Assembly: GCA_038236965.1 (NCBI GenBank)
Contig: JBBRZF010000070.1
Location: 1 to 16,016 of the forward strand
Reading direction: 5' to 3'
DNA from: JBBRZF01 sp038236965
GTDB lineage: Bacteria; Acidobacteriota; Terriglobia; Terriglobales; Acidobacteriaceae
Length of the DNA stretch: 16,016 nt
Numbering within the stretch: position 1 is the stretch's first letter; each line of letters opens with the position of its first letter. Positions 1 through 7,723 of this stretch are shown piece by piece. Made by a program: the position numbers and the translations under genes. The notes under the pieces are model-generated. The model ran no database searches. It was not told the origin of the DNA and saw nothing but the letters and a program-made list of their open reading frames with translations.

Positions 1-855
1 CCCGCGCCGCTCTACGACTCGCTGGAGACGGTGCTGCTCACCAGTTCCCTGACGCGCCTGCGCGACCACCTGGGCGCCGAGAATGCCACCGTGAAGCGGG
101 CGCTCCATGGCAAGACACCGGCCGAAGCCGCCAAGCTTTACGTCTCCGGAAGCAAGTTGAAGGATGTCGCCTTCCGGCAAGCGCTCTACAAAGGTGGATG
201 GGACGCGGTGAAAGCGTCGGACGATCCGCTTGTCGCACTCATGCGCGATATCGACTCCGACGCTCGCACGATACGCAAGCGTTACGACGACGAGGTTGAC
301 GCCGTGGTTCGCCGTGAAGGCGGACGCATTGCTCAAGCGCGCTTCAAGTCCGGCGGCGATGACCTTTATCCGGACGCAACGTTCACGCTTCGTCTCAGCT
401 TCGGCGTGCTGAAGAGCTACACGGAAGACGGTCGCGGCAGCATCGTTCCCAAAGGCACCGAGATAGCGCCTCTTACCACACTCGGCGGCGCGTTCGAGCG
501 CGAGAAGAAGATGGCTGCGAAGCCTCCGTATAAACTTCCCGATTCCTGGCACGCGATGAAGTCGAAGATGAAGCTCACGACGCCGGAAGATTTCGTTTCC
601 ACCGCGGATTCCATCGGCGGCAGTTCTGGGTCGCCGGTGATCAACCGCGCGGGAGAGATCGTCGGCATCAACTTCGACCGCAACATGCAAGGTCTGGGAC
701 GCAACTTCTATTACTCGGAGATTGGCATGCGGCAGATCGCTGTCGATGTCCGCGGAATTCTGGAGGCCGTTCGCACCGTGTACAAGGCTGATGGCCTGGC
801 CAACGAACTCACGACCGGGAAACTAGCCGACGAGAAAACCGCAGCAACCAAGTAG
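1..855 (+). CDS. S46 family dipeptidyl-peptidase (DPP7/DPP11 type), C-terminal part
   Basis: The reading frame is open from base 1 to TAG at 853-855, so the start and the N-terminal half, with the catalytic His and Asp, lie outside the window. The visible part matches the C-terminal half of S46 serine peptidases, periplasmic enzymes that remove dipeptides from peptide N-termini. The nucleophile motif GSSGSPV is clear, with the catalytic Ser at 625-627, followed by the family pattern GEIVGINFD and a VDVRGILEAV segment near the end. Eighteen residues after the catalytic Ser is an Arg (679-681). In the family this site (673 in Porphyromonas enzymes) is Arg in Asp/Glu-specific DPP11 and Gly in DPP7, so an acidic P1 preference is inferred. 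It is followed by a hairpin and a long gene-free region, so it probably ends its transcription unit. Confidence 0.9.
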   Translation, partial: PAPLYDSLETVLLTSSLTRLRDHLGAENATVKRALHGKTPAEAAKLYVSGSKLKDVAFRQALYKGGWDAVKASDDPLVALMRDIDSDARTIRKRYDDEVDAVVRREGGRIAQARFKSGGDDLYPDATFTLRLSFGVLKSYTEDGRGSIVPKGTEIAPLTTLGGAFEREKKMAAKPPYKLPDSWHAMKSKMKLTTPEDFVSTADSIGGSSGSPVINRAGEIVGINFDRNMQGLGRNFYYSEIGMRQIAVDVRGILEAVRTVYKADGLANELTTGKLADEKTAATK

Positions 856-880
856 TTCAGCGCGGTGTCCTGCATTTGCT

Positions 881-911
881 CGACTTTGGTTCAGAGAGTG
901 AACCAAAGTCG
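881..911 (+). terminator. Perfect hairpin just after the S46 peptidase gene
   Basis: A 13-bp perfect stem (881-893 with 899-911, core GACTTTGGTTC) closes a 5-nt loop 25 bases after the stop codon. No run of T follows, so it is either a weak or Rho-assisted terminator or a 3' end stabiliser rather than a canonical intrinsic terminator. Confidence 0.45.
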
Positions 912-970
912 GGTCGATGTGGGCACTAGGCACCCTCCCTCCGGCTTTCCTCTCTTTCTAAAATCCTTGT

Positions 971-1011
971 TTTCAATATTTTGCGGGGAATTGATTCGCA
1001 AAATATTGAAA
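971..1011. repeat. AT-rich 15-bp perfect inverted repeat
   Basis: TTTCAATATTTTGCG at 971-985 is repeated exactly as its reverse complement at 997-1011 with an 11-base spacer. It is much more AT-rich than its surroundings and has no T-run on either side. It could be a protein-binding site, a remnant of a small mobile element or an RNA hairpin. Its role is unknown. Confidence 0.6.
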
Positions 1012-1062
1012 CGATTGGGCTTAGAGGTCAAATTCTAGATAACAAGGAACTTAGCGGAGCTA

Positions 1063-1330
1063 TTGAACCGAGACCTTTGAACCAAGTTCAAAAGCGGGAA
1101 CCACGAAGGACACCAAGGGACACAAAGGAAACTTAGGGATTAGGCCCGGCGGGCTCGGCATTGCCGAATCCGCTCCGAAGGATGTAGGCACTCGCCAATG
1201 GGCTAACGCCCTATCTGACTCCAGCCTTATTCGCCGGGCTAAAGCGCGGCGCTTCCACCGGGTCCCTTTGTGTCTTTTTGTGTCCTTTGTGGTTCGTTTT
1301 TTTGATCTTGGTTTCAGAACCAAGTTCAAA
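1063..1330. repeat. Dispersed intergenic repeat, element A
   Basis: The left arm (about 1098-1132) consists of iterated GGACACAAAGG-like words, and the right arm (about 1260-1296) is close to its reverse complement, enclosing a GC-rich centre with the words CCGGCGGGCTCGGC and GAAGGATGTAGGCACTC. The 1098-1193 part recurs in element B (2607-2711). The right arm plus flank (about 1258-1332) recurs inverted in element C (about 3827-3898). It has no coding potential. It looks like a fold-back, MITE- or REP-like element. Confidence 0.7.
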
Positions 1331-1364
1331 CAAAGGCCGCGCTGATTGAGCGCGGCCTTTGTTT
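1328..1364. terminator. Strong 16-bp stem-loop, intrinsic-terminator-like
   Basis: 1328-1343 pairs perfectly with 1349-1364 around the loop GATTG. The stem core GGCCGCGCT is GC-rich, and its outer part is A-rich on the left and T-rich on the right, so it could terminate transcription in both directions. The nearest upstream gene on the plus strand stops about 470 bases earlier, so what it terminates is unclear. Confidence 0.6.
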
Positions 1365-1735
1365 GTTCTCTGTATCTAGTATGACACATTGGAGGGGGTC
1401 AACTGGACATTGCAGGCGAAACTCAATTTGGTTTGTTTTGTTTGAGTTGGGAGTTTTGAGGGGCTGCCAAGGGCTTGACAAGATTTTTGGGAGCCGCGAG
1501 GTTGAGCGGGAGGCCAACCTGAAGAAGAAAGCCGCATCCTATTGGGCGGAACGTATAGCTGCGCTCAGAAGACGCAGTGGAAATCGCTCTCGGTTTAAAC
1601 ACAAACCTTCAAACCCTACCTCCCACCGCACAAGTTCTTAATCGTTCGCCTTTGAGCGCTGCGTATCAGGCTCCTTGGCCATAAGCCCATTCGCAATTGT
1701 TGATCGATAACCCGTTCGAAGCGTAAGGAGAATTT
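1365..1735. other. Gene-free leader region before the alpha/beta hydrolase
   Basis: No convincing gene, RNA or repeat is seen. A TTGACA word at 1475-1480 has no matching -10 box at the usual distance. A 92-codon open frame at 1363-1641 has no ribosome binding site and resembles no known family, so it is not called. The only clear signal is the AAGGAG ribosome binding site at 1725-1730 that serves the next gene. Confidence 0.5.
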
Positions 1736-2581
1736 ATGAACACGATCACCGTGAAAGACGGCACGCAGATTTACTACAAAGATTGGGGCAAGGGGCAGCC
1801 TATCGTTTTCCATCATGGTTGGCCGTTGTCGGCTGACGAGTGGGATGCGCAAATGATGTTCTTTATGGAGCACGGCTTCCGGGTGATTGCTCACGATCGC
1901 CGAGGGCATGGTCGCTCTACACAGACGGAGACCGGAAACGACATGGACACCTTCGCGTCCGATGTTGCCGAACTGGTGAAAACGCTTGATTTGAAAAATG
2001 CCATTCACGTCGGTCACTCGATGGGCGGCGGTGAGGTGATTCGCTATGTCGCACAACACGGCCAGGAGCGAGTGGAAAAAGCGGTGCTCATCAGCGCCGT
2101 TTGTCCGAGCATGTTGAAGTCGGAGAAGAATCCTGATGGACTAGCGATGAAGGTGTTCGACGAGATTCGCGAGGGGACGGCCAACCATCGCGCACAGTCC
2201 TACGAAGACTTCACCACTCCTTTTTATGGCTATAACCGTCCGGGTGCAAAGGTATCGCAGGGCATAAGGGACAACTGGTGGAGGCAAGCGATGATGGGCG
2301 GGGTGAAGGCCCAATACGACTGCATCAAGGCCTTCTCTGAAACCGAGTTTTACGAGGACCTGAAGAGCGTTGATGTACCTGTCCTGCTGCTGCATGGCGA
2401 AGACGACCAGATTGTTCCGTACAAGACCTCGGCAGCAAGGTCGATCAAACTCCTGAAGCACGGGACGCTGATAACGTATAAGGATTTTCCGCATGGCATG
2501 CCGACAACGCATGCTGACAAGATCAACGCCGACCTTCTTGACTTCGTGACTGGGGCAAGCGGATTGCGCAAAGCGGGGTAG
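1736..2581 (+). CDS. Alpha/beta hydrolase, non-haem chloroperoxidase/aryl-esterase type
   Basis: 281 residues, the usual length for cofactor-free chloroperoxidase/perhydrolase-type hydrolases. The start is supported by AAGGAG at 1725-1730, five bases before ATG. The oxyanion-hole region is HHGWP (residues 26-30), the nucleophile elbow is GHSMGGGE with Ser95, the acid is likely Asp224 in GEDDQIVP, and the base is His253 in FPHGMPTTH. There is no signal peptide, so it is cytoplasmic. Family members hydrolyse esters or lactones and can form peracids from short-chain acids and H2O2; the natural substrate cannot be read from sequence. It stands alone, flanked by gene-free regions with dispersed repeats on both sides. 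Identification as this hydrolase subfamily is firm; the substrate is unknown. Confidence 0.93.
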   Translation: MNTITVKDGTQIYYKDWGKGQPIVFHHGWPLSADEWDAQMMFFMEHGFRVIAHDRRGHGRSTQTETGNDMDTFASDVAELVKTLDLKNAIHVGHSMGGGEVIRYVAQHGQERVEKAVLISAVCPSMLKSEKNPDGLAMKVFDEIREGTANHRAQSYEDFTTPFYGYNRPGAKVSQGIRDNWWRQAMMGGVKAQYDCIKAFSETEFYEDLKSVDVPVLLLHGEDDQIVPYKTSAARSIKLLKHGTLITYKDFPHGMPTTHADKINADLLDFVTGASGLRKAG

Positions 2582-2800
2582 GAACAAAATTTTGAACCAA
2601 AACCTTGAACCACAGAGGACACAAAGGGACACGAAGGGCACGAAGGAAACAGGGGTTAGGACCGGCGGGCTCGGCATGGCCAATCCGCTCCCGCGAAGGA
2701 TGTAGGCACTCCAAATCGCGGGGACTAAAAGCCGCGTTGACGGCGACCTTTAATGGCACGGCTAAAGCCGTGCCCTGACACGAACCCGTTTGGGTATGTA
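2582..2800. repeat. Dispersed intergenic repeat, element B, with a REP-like hairpin
   Basis: The GGACACAAAGG-type arm and GC-rich core at 2607-2711 closely match element A (1098-1193), including CCGGCGGGCTCGGC and GAAGGATGTAGGCACTC. Instead of a mirrored right arm it continues into a perfect hairpin GGCACGGC-TAAA-GCCGTGCC at 2755-2774. It fills the space between two genes that converge on it (stops at 2581 and 2852) and may serve as their 3' end structure. Confidence 0.65.
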
Positions 2801-2851
2801 GGGCACCAATAGAACGACGAAGCGTGAGGCATTTTCTCTGTGTGGATGCGG

Positions 2852-3550
2852 CTAATCGCGTGACCGGATTCGGGAGGCGTCGATGCGCGAGGAATCGATT
2901 TTGATATCGCGTTCGAGGATGAGTTCGAGATTGGTTCCGCGGTCGAAGCGGACGTCGGGACCGCGGGTGAGGAGAATGGTTCCGAGTCCGACGGCGGTTC
3001 CAGCTAGGCCTCCGATGCCTGCGCCCTTGAGGCTGCGCGTGGCGCTGGCGCCGATGACGGTTCCGGTGGCGGCGGTTCCGGCGACGGTGGCTGCGTCCTT
3101 GCCTTTACCGCCTTCTCCCTGCACCGTTCCTTCATTGTCCTTCATGTGAGCGTATTCGCTGCCGGGCGCCTGGTCGAGCACGGACGGAAGCAGCACGGTG
3201 TATCCGCTGGGAAAGATCATGGAGGTGAAGCGGACGACGAGTTCGGCTTTGCCGGTGACGCGTCCGGGACGCTGGACACGCTTGATGACGCCTTGCACGT
3301 AGGTTCCCTGGGGAATGACGATGCGGTCGTTGGCGACGATGGGGAAATTCGTCTCCGCGTAAACGTTGTCATTCTCACGCGCGTTCTTGGTGGAGATAGC
3401 GCTGCGCAAGATGAGCGGAACCTTGGTTCCGGCGGCAACGGTAATCATGGTGCCGTGCTCGGAGCGCTGCGAGAGTTGAGGCTGTTCGGCTGGGGCCGGT
3501 TGAGCTGTGGCGACGGCGGTCAACAACAAGAGCGAGATGAGAAAGCGCAT
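2852..3550 (-). CDS. Secreted VirB10/TrbI-like beta-barrel protein with glycine zipper
   Basis: 232 residues. The ATG at 3550-3548 is chosen because GGAGG lies five bases upstream (3556-3560) and the product begins with a clean signal peptide (residues 1-17, MRFLISLLLL then AVATAQ). The open frame runs further upstream but that part has no such features. Residues about 40-135 carry a hydrophobic beta pattern with VPLILRSAIST, VIPQGTYVQG and FPSGYTVLLPS, resembling the C-terminal barrel domain of VirB10/TrbI proteins. Residues about 150-190 are Gly/Ala-rich with GxxxG spacing, a glycine-zipper membrane segment. No other conjugation or secretion genes are nearby, so a type IV secretion role is not supported; an envelope-associated role is inferred. 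The exact function is unknown. Confidence 0.75.
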   Translation of the reverse strand: MRFLISLLLLTAVATAQPAPAEQPQLSQRSEHGTMITVAAGTKVPLILRSAISTKNARENDNVYAETNFPIVANDRIVIPQGTYVQGVIKRVQRPGRVTGKAELVVRFTSMIFPSGYTVLLPSVLDQAPGSEYAHMKDNEGTVQGEGGKGKDAATVAGTAATGTVIGASATRSLKGAGIGGLAGTAVGLGTILLTRGPDVRFDRGTNLELILERDIKIDSSRIDASRIRSRD

Positions 3551-3635
3551 TGCATCCTCCGGAGAGTTGAACACGAACATTGTAGGAGAGTTTCGGAAAA
3601 AGCGCATTTTACGTTCTCCGAACAGAGGGTGGGGG

Positions 3636-3905
3636 CAGGGTTCTGAAACCGAGATCAAACACTGAACCACAAAGGGCACAAAGGGACACGAAGGGACACA
3701 AAGGAAACTTAGGGAAGGGGCAAGAAACGAAATCTAATCTTCAAGGTCGTGGTTTTCCTTGGTGAACCTTCGTGAAACCCTCGTGAACCTTCGTGAAACC
3801 TTCGTGTCTTCGTGGTTCCCGCTTTGTGAACTTGGTTCTGAAACCGAGGATCAAAAAAACCGAACCACAAAGGACACAAAGGGACACGAAGGGAAAACTT
3901 TGGAA
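3636..3905. repeat. Dispersed intergenic repeat, element C (two direct arms and an inverted segment)
   Basis: Two direct copies of an arm beginning GGTTCTGAAACC, followed by GAACCACAAAGG and GGACACAAAGG-type words, lie at about 3640-3715 and 3834-3900. Between them (about 3755-3840) is an inverted segment made of CCTTCGTGAA iterations ending in GTGGTTCCCGC, the reverse complement of the left end of element A. It occupies most of the gap between two minus-strand genes and has no coding potential. Confidence 0.65.
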
Positions 3906-3990
3906 GAAGAACCTTGGAAGAAAAACTAACGGTCCGTCTATTACTGCTCGTCTTTATTCCGCGCTTGTGATGACGGTGAACACCACACGA

Positions 3991-6486
3991 TCAATAGAGC
4001 AGGTATTTGCGGCGAAGTTGGAGGAATTGCTGTTGGGCGTCGCGCCATTCGTCGGCGATGCGGCGAGGGTCTTCACCGCGCTGGATGGCTTCGAAGCTGG
4101 GGCGGTCGAGAAGCAGTTCGTTCATGCGCGCAATCTTGTAGTCGTTGGGATAGAGCTTGAGCATGGCGGAAGCGAGTTCGACGCCGAGTTCGGCGGCCTC
4201 GAGGGAGTTGCGATCGGCGACGATGAGATTGATGCCGGAGCAAAGCTGGTTGGCGTAGTTGCTGGATGCAGGCGTGAATTGGACGGGAACGAAACGGATG
4301 CCGGAGATGTTTCGGGCGTTGAGGAAGTCCGCGAGTTGGCGGGCGTTGATCCAGGGTGCGCCGAGGATTTCGAAGGGCGTGTCGGTGCCGCGTCCGACGG
4401 AGACGTTGGTGCCCTCGACCATGCCGACACCGGGATAGAGCGTGGCCTGGGCGACGCTGCGGAGGTTGGGCGAGGGATTGGTCCAGGTGATTCCGGTGGA
4501 GTCGAACCAATCTCCGCGCTGCCATCCCTGCATGGCGACGATTTTGAGGCGAGCGTGAATTCCCTTCTCCTCGTTGTACATCTTTGCGAGTTCGGCGATG
4601 GTCATGCCGTGGCGGAGGGGACGGGGAAAGTAGTTAAGGAAAGACTCGGGCCCGTTTTCTGAGATTGGACCCTGGACGAAAGATCCGGTGATGGGATTGG
4701 GGCGATCGAGGACGATGAGTTCGATGCCTGCGGCTTTGGCGGCTTCGAGAAAATATCCGAGGGTGGTTTCGTAGGTGTAGAAGCGGACGCCGGCGTCCTG
4801 TATGTCGAAGACGAGGGCGTCGAGATTTTTCACGACGTCGGGCGAGGGGTGGCGCTGAGAGTCCTTCGCGCCGTAAACGCTGTAAACGGGAACGCCGGTG
4901 ACCTTATCGCGCGAGTTGGCGATGTCTGTGGTGTCGAGGGTTCCGGTGACGCCGTGTTCGGGACTGAAGATAGCGGCGAGTTCGATGCCGGGCGCGTGAG
5001 CGAGAACGTCGATGGAGCGGCGTCCCTGGGCATCGACGCCGGTTTGATTAGTGAGGAGGCCGATGCGGCGCGGCTTGGCGGGCGATGGATTTGCGGCGGA
5101 GGAGTTGGCGTCGGGCGGAAGAAGGGCGGCGAAATTCTGTTCTTCGAGAACGTCGAGGCCGGTCTTCACGTGTCCGTTGCGCGAGGCGAGGCGACGGGTG
5201 GCGGTCATGGCTTCGTTGTATCCGGTGATGGCGGCGAAGCGCTGCTGGTCTTCGTCTGAAACCTTAAGGTCGAGAGCGGCGGCAGTGGCGGTGGCGATCT
5301 TCGTGCGCAGGGCGACAACGCCGCCTCCGGTGCGAAGATGCGGATGCACGCCATTGGCGAGGATGATGATGAACGTCTTGGTGGCGGGATCGATCCAGAG
5401 CGAGGTTCCGGTGAAGCCAGTGTGTCCGAAGCTGCCGATGGGGAGGAGTTCGCCGCGATTGCTGGAGAAGGGCGAATCGATGTCCCACCCGATGCCGCGC
5501 AGGACGGTGGCGGTGGGAGGCTGTTGCGGCGAAGTCATCTTGGCGACGGTGATGGAGGAGAGCGGACCCTTGCCATCCATGAGAGATTGCGCGAAGACGG
5601 CCATGTCATCGGCGCTGGAGAATAATCCTGCGTGTCCGGCGACTCCGCCCATGCGTCGGGCGGTGGGGTCGTGCACGACGCCGCGCAACATCTGGTTGCG
5701 CTCATCGTATTCGGTGGGCGCGATGAGAGGCAGCCAGGCGGTGGGCGGAAGAAATTGTGTGTGATTGAGGCCGAGCGGTTCGAAGATGTGGGCCTGCGCG
5801 TATTTCTCCAGCGGCATTCCGGAGACGCGCTCGATGAGTTCGCCGAGGACGATGAAGTTGATATCGGAATAACGGAAGACGGTTCCGGGCGGCGCGACGG
5901 GAGTTTCCTCGTGGGCGCGGCGATAGGCTTCCTGCTTGCCTGTCCACTGCTGCTTGAGGTCGAGATCTTCGCGGAGGCCGGAGAAGTGGGTTGCGAGCTG
6001 GCGGATGGTGATGTCTTCTTTTCCGTTGTGCGCGAAGTCGGGGATGTAGCGGGAGAGGGGGTCGTTGAGGCGGACCTGACCGAGTTCGACGAGGCGCATG
6101 AGCGACAAGGCGGTGGCCATGGACTTGGTGAGCGAGGCGACGTCGAAGATGGTTTCGAGCGTCATGGGCTCTCGGCGAGGCTCGAGCGAGCGCGAACCGA
6201 AGGCTTTGCGATAGACCAGTTCTCCGTTGTGCGAGATGAGCACGACGGCACCGGGAAGCTGGTCGGCGCGGATGGCCTGCTCGATGATGGCGTCAATGGG
6301 GGCGAAACGGTCTCCGGAGGCGGGCTCCAGGGCGCGAGTGGCGGGCCTGGCATTTGCGGGCGACTTCTTCTGGCGAGTTTGCGGACGGGGATTCGCATGG
6401 CGCTGCGCGAACGCGGGTGAACAAAAGGTGAACAGCAGGGCGAAGAGGATGGCGACGCTCGGGATGAATGGGTAGGTTTTTCGCAT
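3991..6486 (-). CDS. namZ: Exported fusion: AmiE-like serine hydrolase plus NamZ (GH171/DUF1343) exo-beta-N-acetylmuramidase
   Basis: 831 residues. An in-frame TAA 15 bases upstream fixes ATG 6486 as the most upstream start; no ribosome binding site is evident. Residues 1-28 are a signal peptide ending SPAFAQ, then a basic, Pro-rich linker. Residues about 60-405 are a beta-lactamase/S12-fold hydrolase with SLTK (Ser118, Lys121), YSD (206-208) and HTG (355-357). Residues about 440-831 are a full NamZ domain: RIGLLTNQTGVD, FSPEHG with Glu510, VFDIQDAGVRFYTYE, VLDRPNP, LRHGMTIAELA, PSPN, EGTNVSVGRGT and FEILGAPWI. NamZ removes MurNAc from the non-reducing end of wall fragments. In Bacillus subtilis namZ is clustered with amiE, an S12-like enzyme that strips the stem peptide from MurNAc, so this fusion probably does both steps in the periplasm. 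It is divergent from the hydrolase-murQ operon. Domain identities are firm; the joint activity is inferred. Confidence 0.92.
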   Translation of the reverse strand: MRKTYPFIPSVAILFALLFTFCSPAFAQRHANPRPQTRQKKSPANARPATRALEPASGDRFAPIDAIIEQAIRADQLPGAVVLISHNGELVYRKAFGSRSLEPRREPMTLETIFDVASLTKSMATALSLMRLVELGQVRLNDPLSRYIPDFAHNGKEDITIRQLATHFSGLREDLDLKQQWTGKQEAYRRAHEETPVAPPGTVFRYSDINFIVLGELIERVSGMPLEKYAQAHIFEPLGLNHTQFLPPTAWLPLIAPTEYDERNQMLRGVVHDPTARRMGGVAGHAGLFSSADDMAVFAQSLMDGKGPLSSITVAKMTSPQQPPTATVLRGIGWDIDSPFSSNRGELLPIGSFGHTGFTGTSLWIDPATKTFIIILANGVHPHLRTGGGVVALRTKIATATAAALDLKVSDEDQQRFAAITGYNEAMTATRRLASRNGHVKTGLDVLEEQNFAALLPPDANSSAANPSPAKPRRIGLLTNQTGVDAQGRRSIDVLAHAPGIELAAIFSPEHGVTGTLDTTDIANSRDKVTGVPVYSVYGAKDSQRHPSPDVVKNLDALVFDIQDAGVRFYTYETTLGYFLEAAKAAGIELIVLDRPNPITGSFVQGPISENGPESFLNYFPRPLRHGMTIAELAKMYNEEKGIHARLKIVAMQGWQRGDWFDSTGITWTNPSPNLRSVAQATLYPGVGMVEGTNVSVGRGTDTPFEILGAPWINARQLADFLNARNISGIRFVPVQFTPASSNYANQLCSGINLIVADRNSLEAAELGVELASAMLKLYPNDYKIARMNELLLDRPSFEAIQRGEDPRRIADEWRDAQQQFLQLRRKYLLY

Positions 6487-6589
6487 GGACCGGATGAGTT
6501 AACGCGAATCTATTTTGAGAAACTTTGATTCGCGAATCTAACACGGGCTGTGCTGCAGCGGCGAGAGTTTATGATAGGTTTTCTCAACG
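6487..6589. promoter_or_regulatory. Divergent promoter region with operator-like repeats
   Basis: The 103 bases between the oppositely oriented fusion gene and the hydrolase-murQ operon carry two direct copies of CGCGAATCTA (6503-6512 and 6531-6540), 28 bases apart. The second copy overlaps a perfect 12-bp palindrome GATTCGCGAATC (6527-6538), and GCGAATC at 6504-6510 is inverted as GATTCGC at 6527-6533. A possible plus-strand -35 box TTGAGA (6515-6520) lies between them, with only a poor -10 near 6538-6544. This is a plausible shared operator for joint control of both arms; the regulator is not in the window. Confidence 0.5.
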
Positions 6590-7723
6590 GTGAGCAGGAT
6601 GAGGCAAGAGCCATTCAAATCGACTCTGGATGCACTGGTCCCGGACTTCCATATGCAGGAAGAACGGTTTGCGCGGGCCTTCGCGCTGATCGACGGGGCT
6701 ATTGCCCGGTCGGCGTTTCCCGGCGCGACGCTGGCGGTGATCCTGAATCACAGGCTGGTTGCGTGGAAAGGATTTGGCCGATTCACTTACGACGCGGAAA
6801 GCACGGTGGTGAGCCCGACCACGATCTACGACATCGCTTCGGTGACGAAAGTGGTTGCGACCACGACGATGGCGATGATGCTGTACGAACGGAATCGGCT
6901 GGAACTGGAAGCGCCGGTGGTGAGCGTGCTGCCGGAGTTCGCGATGGCGGGCGAGGGGCGTCGCGAGAAGGTGACGGTGCGCATGTTGCTGGCACATTCC
7001 TCGGGGCTGCCAGCGTACGTCCGGCTGTTTGAACAGGCTGCAACGCGCGAGGAACTGATTGCCATGGCGTTGCAGACGCCGCTGGCGCACGAACCGATGA
7101 CGCGCGCGGAATATAGCGATATTGGATTCATCGTGCTGGGACTTCTGCTGGAACGGGTGGCGGGCGAATCGTCTGCTGATTTCTGCGAGCGAAACATTTT
7201 TGCTCCGCTGGGGATGGGCAGCACAGGCTATGGTGCGGCGGAGATATTGAAGACTACGATTGCGCCGACGGTGAATGACAAAGCGTTTCGGATGCGCGTG
7301 GTGCAGGGCGAAGTGCACGACGAGAACGCGAGCGTGATGGGCGGAGTGGCTGGACACGCGGGAGTTTTCTCTTCGTCCCATGATGTTGCCAGGTTCGCGC
7401 ACGCGATGCTGCACGGAGGCGGGAAGCTGGTGCGCAAGGAGACGGTGGGGCTGTTCACGCGGCGGGAATCCGCGCCGGAGGGGACTTCGCGCGCGATGGG
7501 GTGGGACACGCCGTCGCAGCCGTCGCAGTCGGGGCACTACTTCTCTTCCCACTCGTTCGGACATCTTGGCTATACGGGAACGTCGCTGTGGTGCGATCCG
7601 GAACGCGGCCTTTCGGTGACGCTGTTGACGAATCGCGTGTGGCCGGACTGTTCCTCGAAGGCGATCACGCAGGTGCGTCCGGCTGTGCATGACGCGATTG
7701 TGGAGGCGCTGGACGCGAAGTGA
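6590..7723 (+). CDS. Cytoplasmic AmiE-like serine hydrolase (beta-lactamase/S12 fold)
   Basis: 377 residues from GTG 6590; ATG 6599 is an equally possible start and no good ribosome binding site decides. The motifs are SVTK (Ser84, Lys87), YSD (175-177) and, where HTG or KTG is expected, HLG (325-327). Long matching segments such as GGVAGHAG, YSDI and GYTGTSLW show it to be a close paralogue of the N-terminal half of the fusion protein across the divergent promoter, but it has no signal peptide. It is likely an N-acetylmuramyl-L-alanine amidase of the AmiE type or a related D-aminopeptidase/esterase, acting on imported muropeptides before MurQ. The murQ gene overlaps its stop codon, so the two are translationally coupled. 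Fold is certain; substrate is inferred from context. Confidence 0.88.
   Translation: MSRMRQEPFKSTLDALVPDFHMQEERFARAFALIDGAIARSAFPGATLAVILNHRLVAWKGFGRFTYDAESTVVSPTTIYDIASVTKVVATTTMAMMLYERNRLELEAPVVSVLPEFAMAGEGRREKVTVRMLLAHSSGLPAYVRLFEQAATREELIAMALQTPLAHEPMTRAEYSDIGFIVLGLLLERVAGESSADFCERNIFAPLGMGSTGYGAAEILKTTIAPTVNDKAFRMRVVQGEVHDENASVMGGVAGHAGVFSSSHDVARFAHAMLHGGGKLVRKETVGLFTRRESAPEGTSRAMGWDTPSQPSQSGHYFSSHSFGHLGYTGTSLWCDPERGLSVTLLTNRVWPDCSSKAITQVRPAVHDAIVEALDAK

Noticed and set aside
1475..1480. TTGACA as a -35 box for the alpha/beta hydrolase
   Set aside because: No -10-like hexamer at 16-18 bases, and it is more than 250 bases from the start codon.
1363..1641. 92-codon plus-strand frame
   Set aside because: It has no ribosome binding site and no recognisable family, and it begins inside the terminator-like stem.
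3551..3679. Upstream start for the VirB10-like protein
   Set aside because: GGAGG and the signal peptide both point to the start at 3550; the upstream part runs into repeat element C.
3640..3905. CRISPR array
   Set aside because: Repeat units are short, degenerate and partly inverted, with no regular spacers and no cas genes.
5051..6420. Several long plus-strand frames opposite the AmiE-NamZ fusion
   Set aside because: All lie antisense to two well-conserved domains and arise from GC-rich codon bias.
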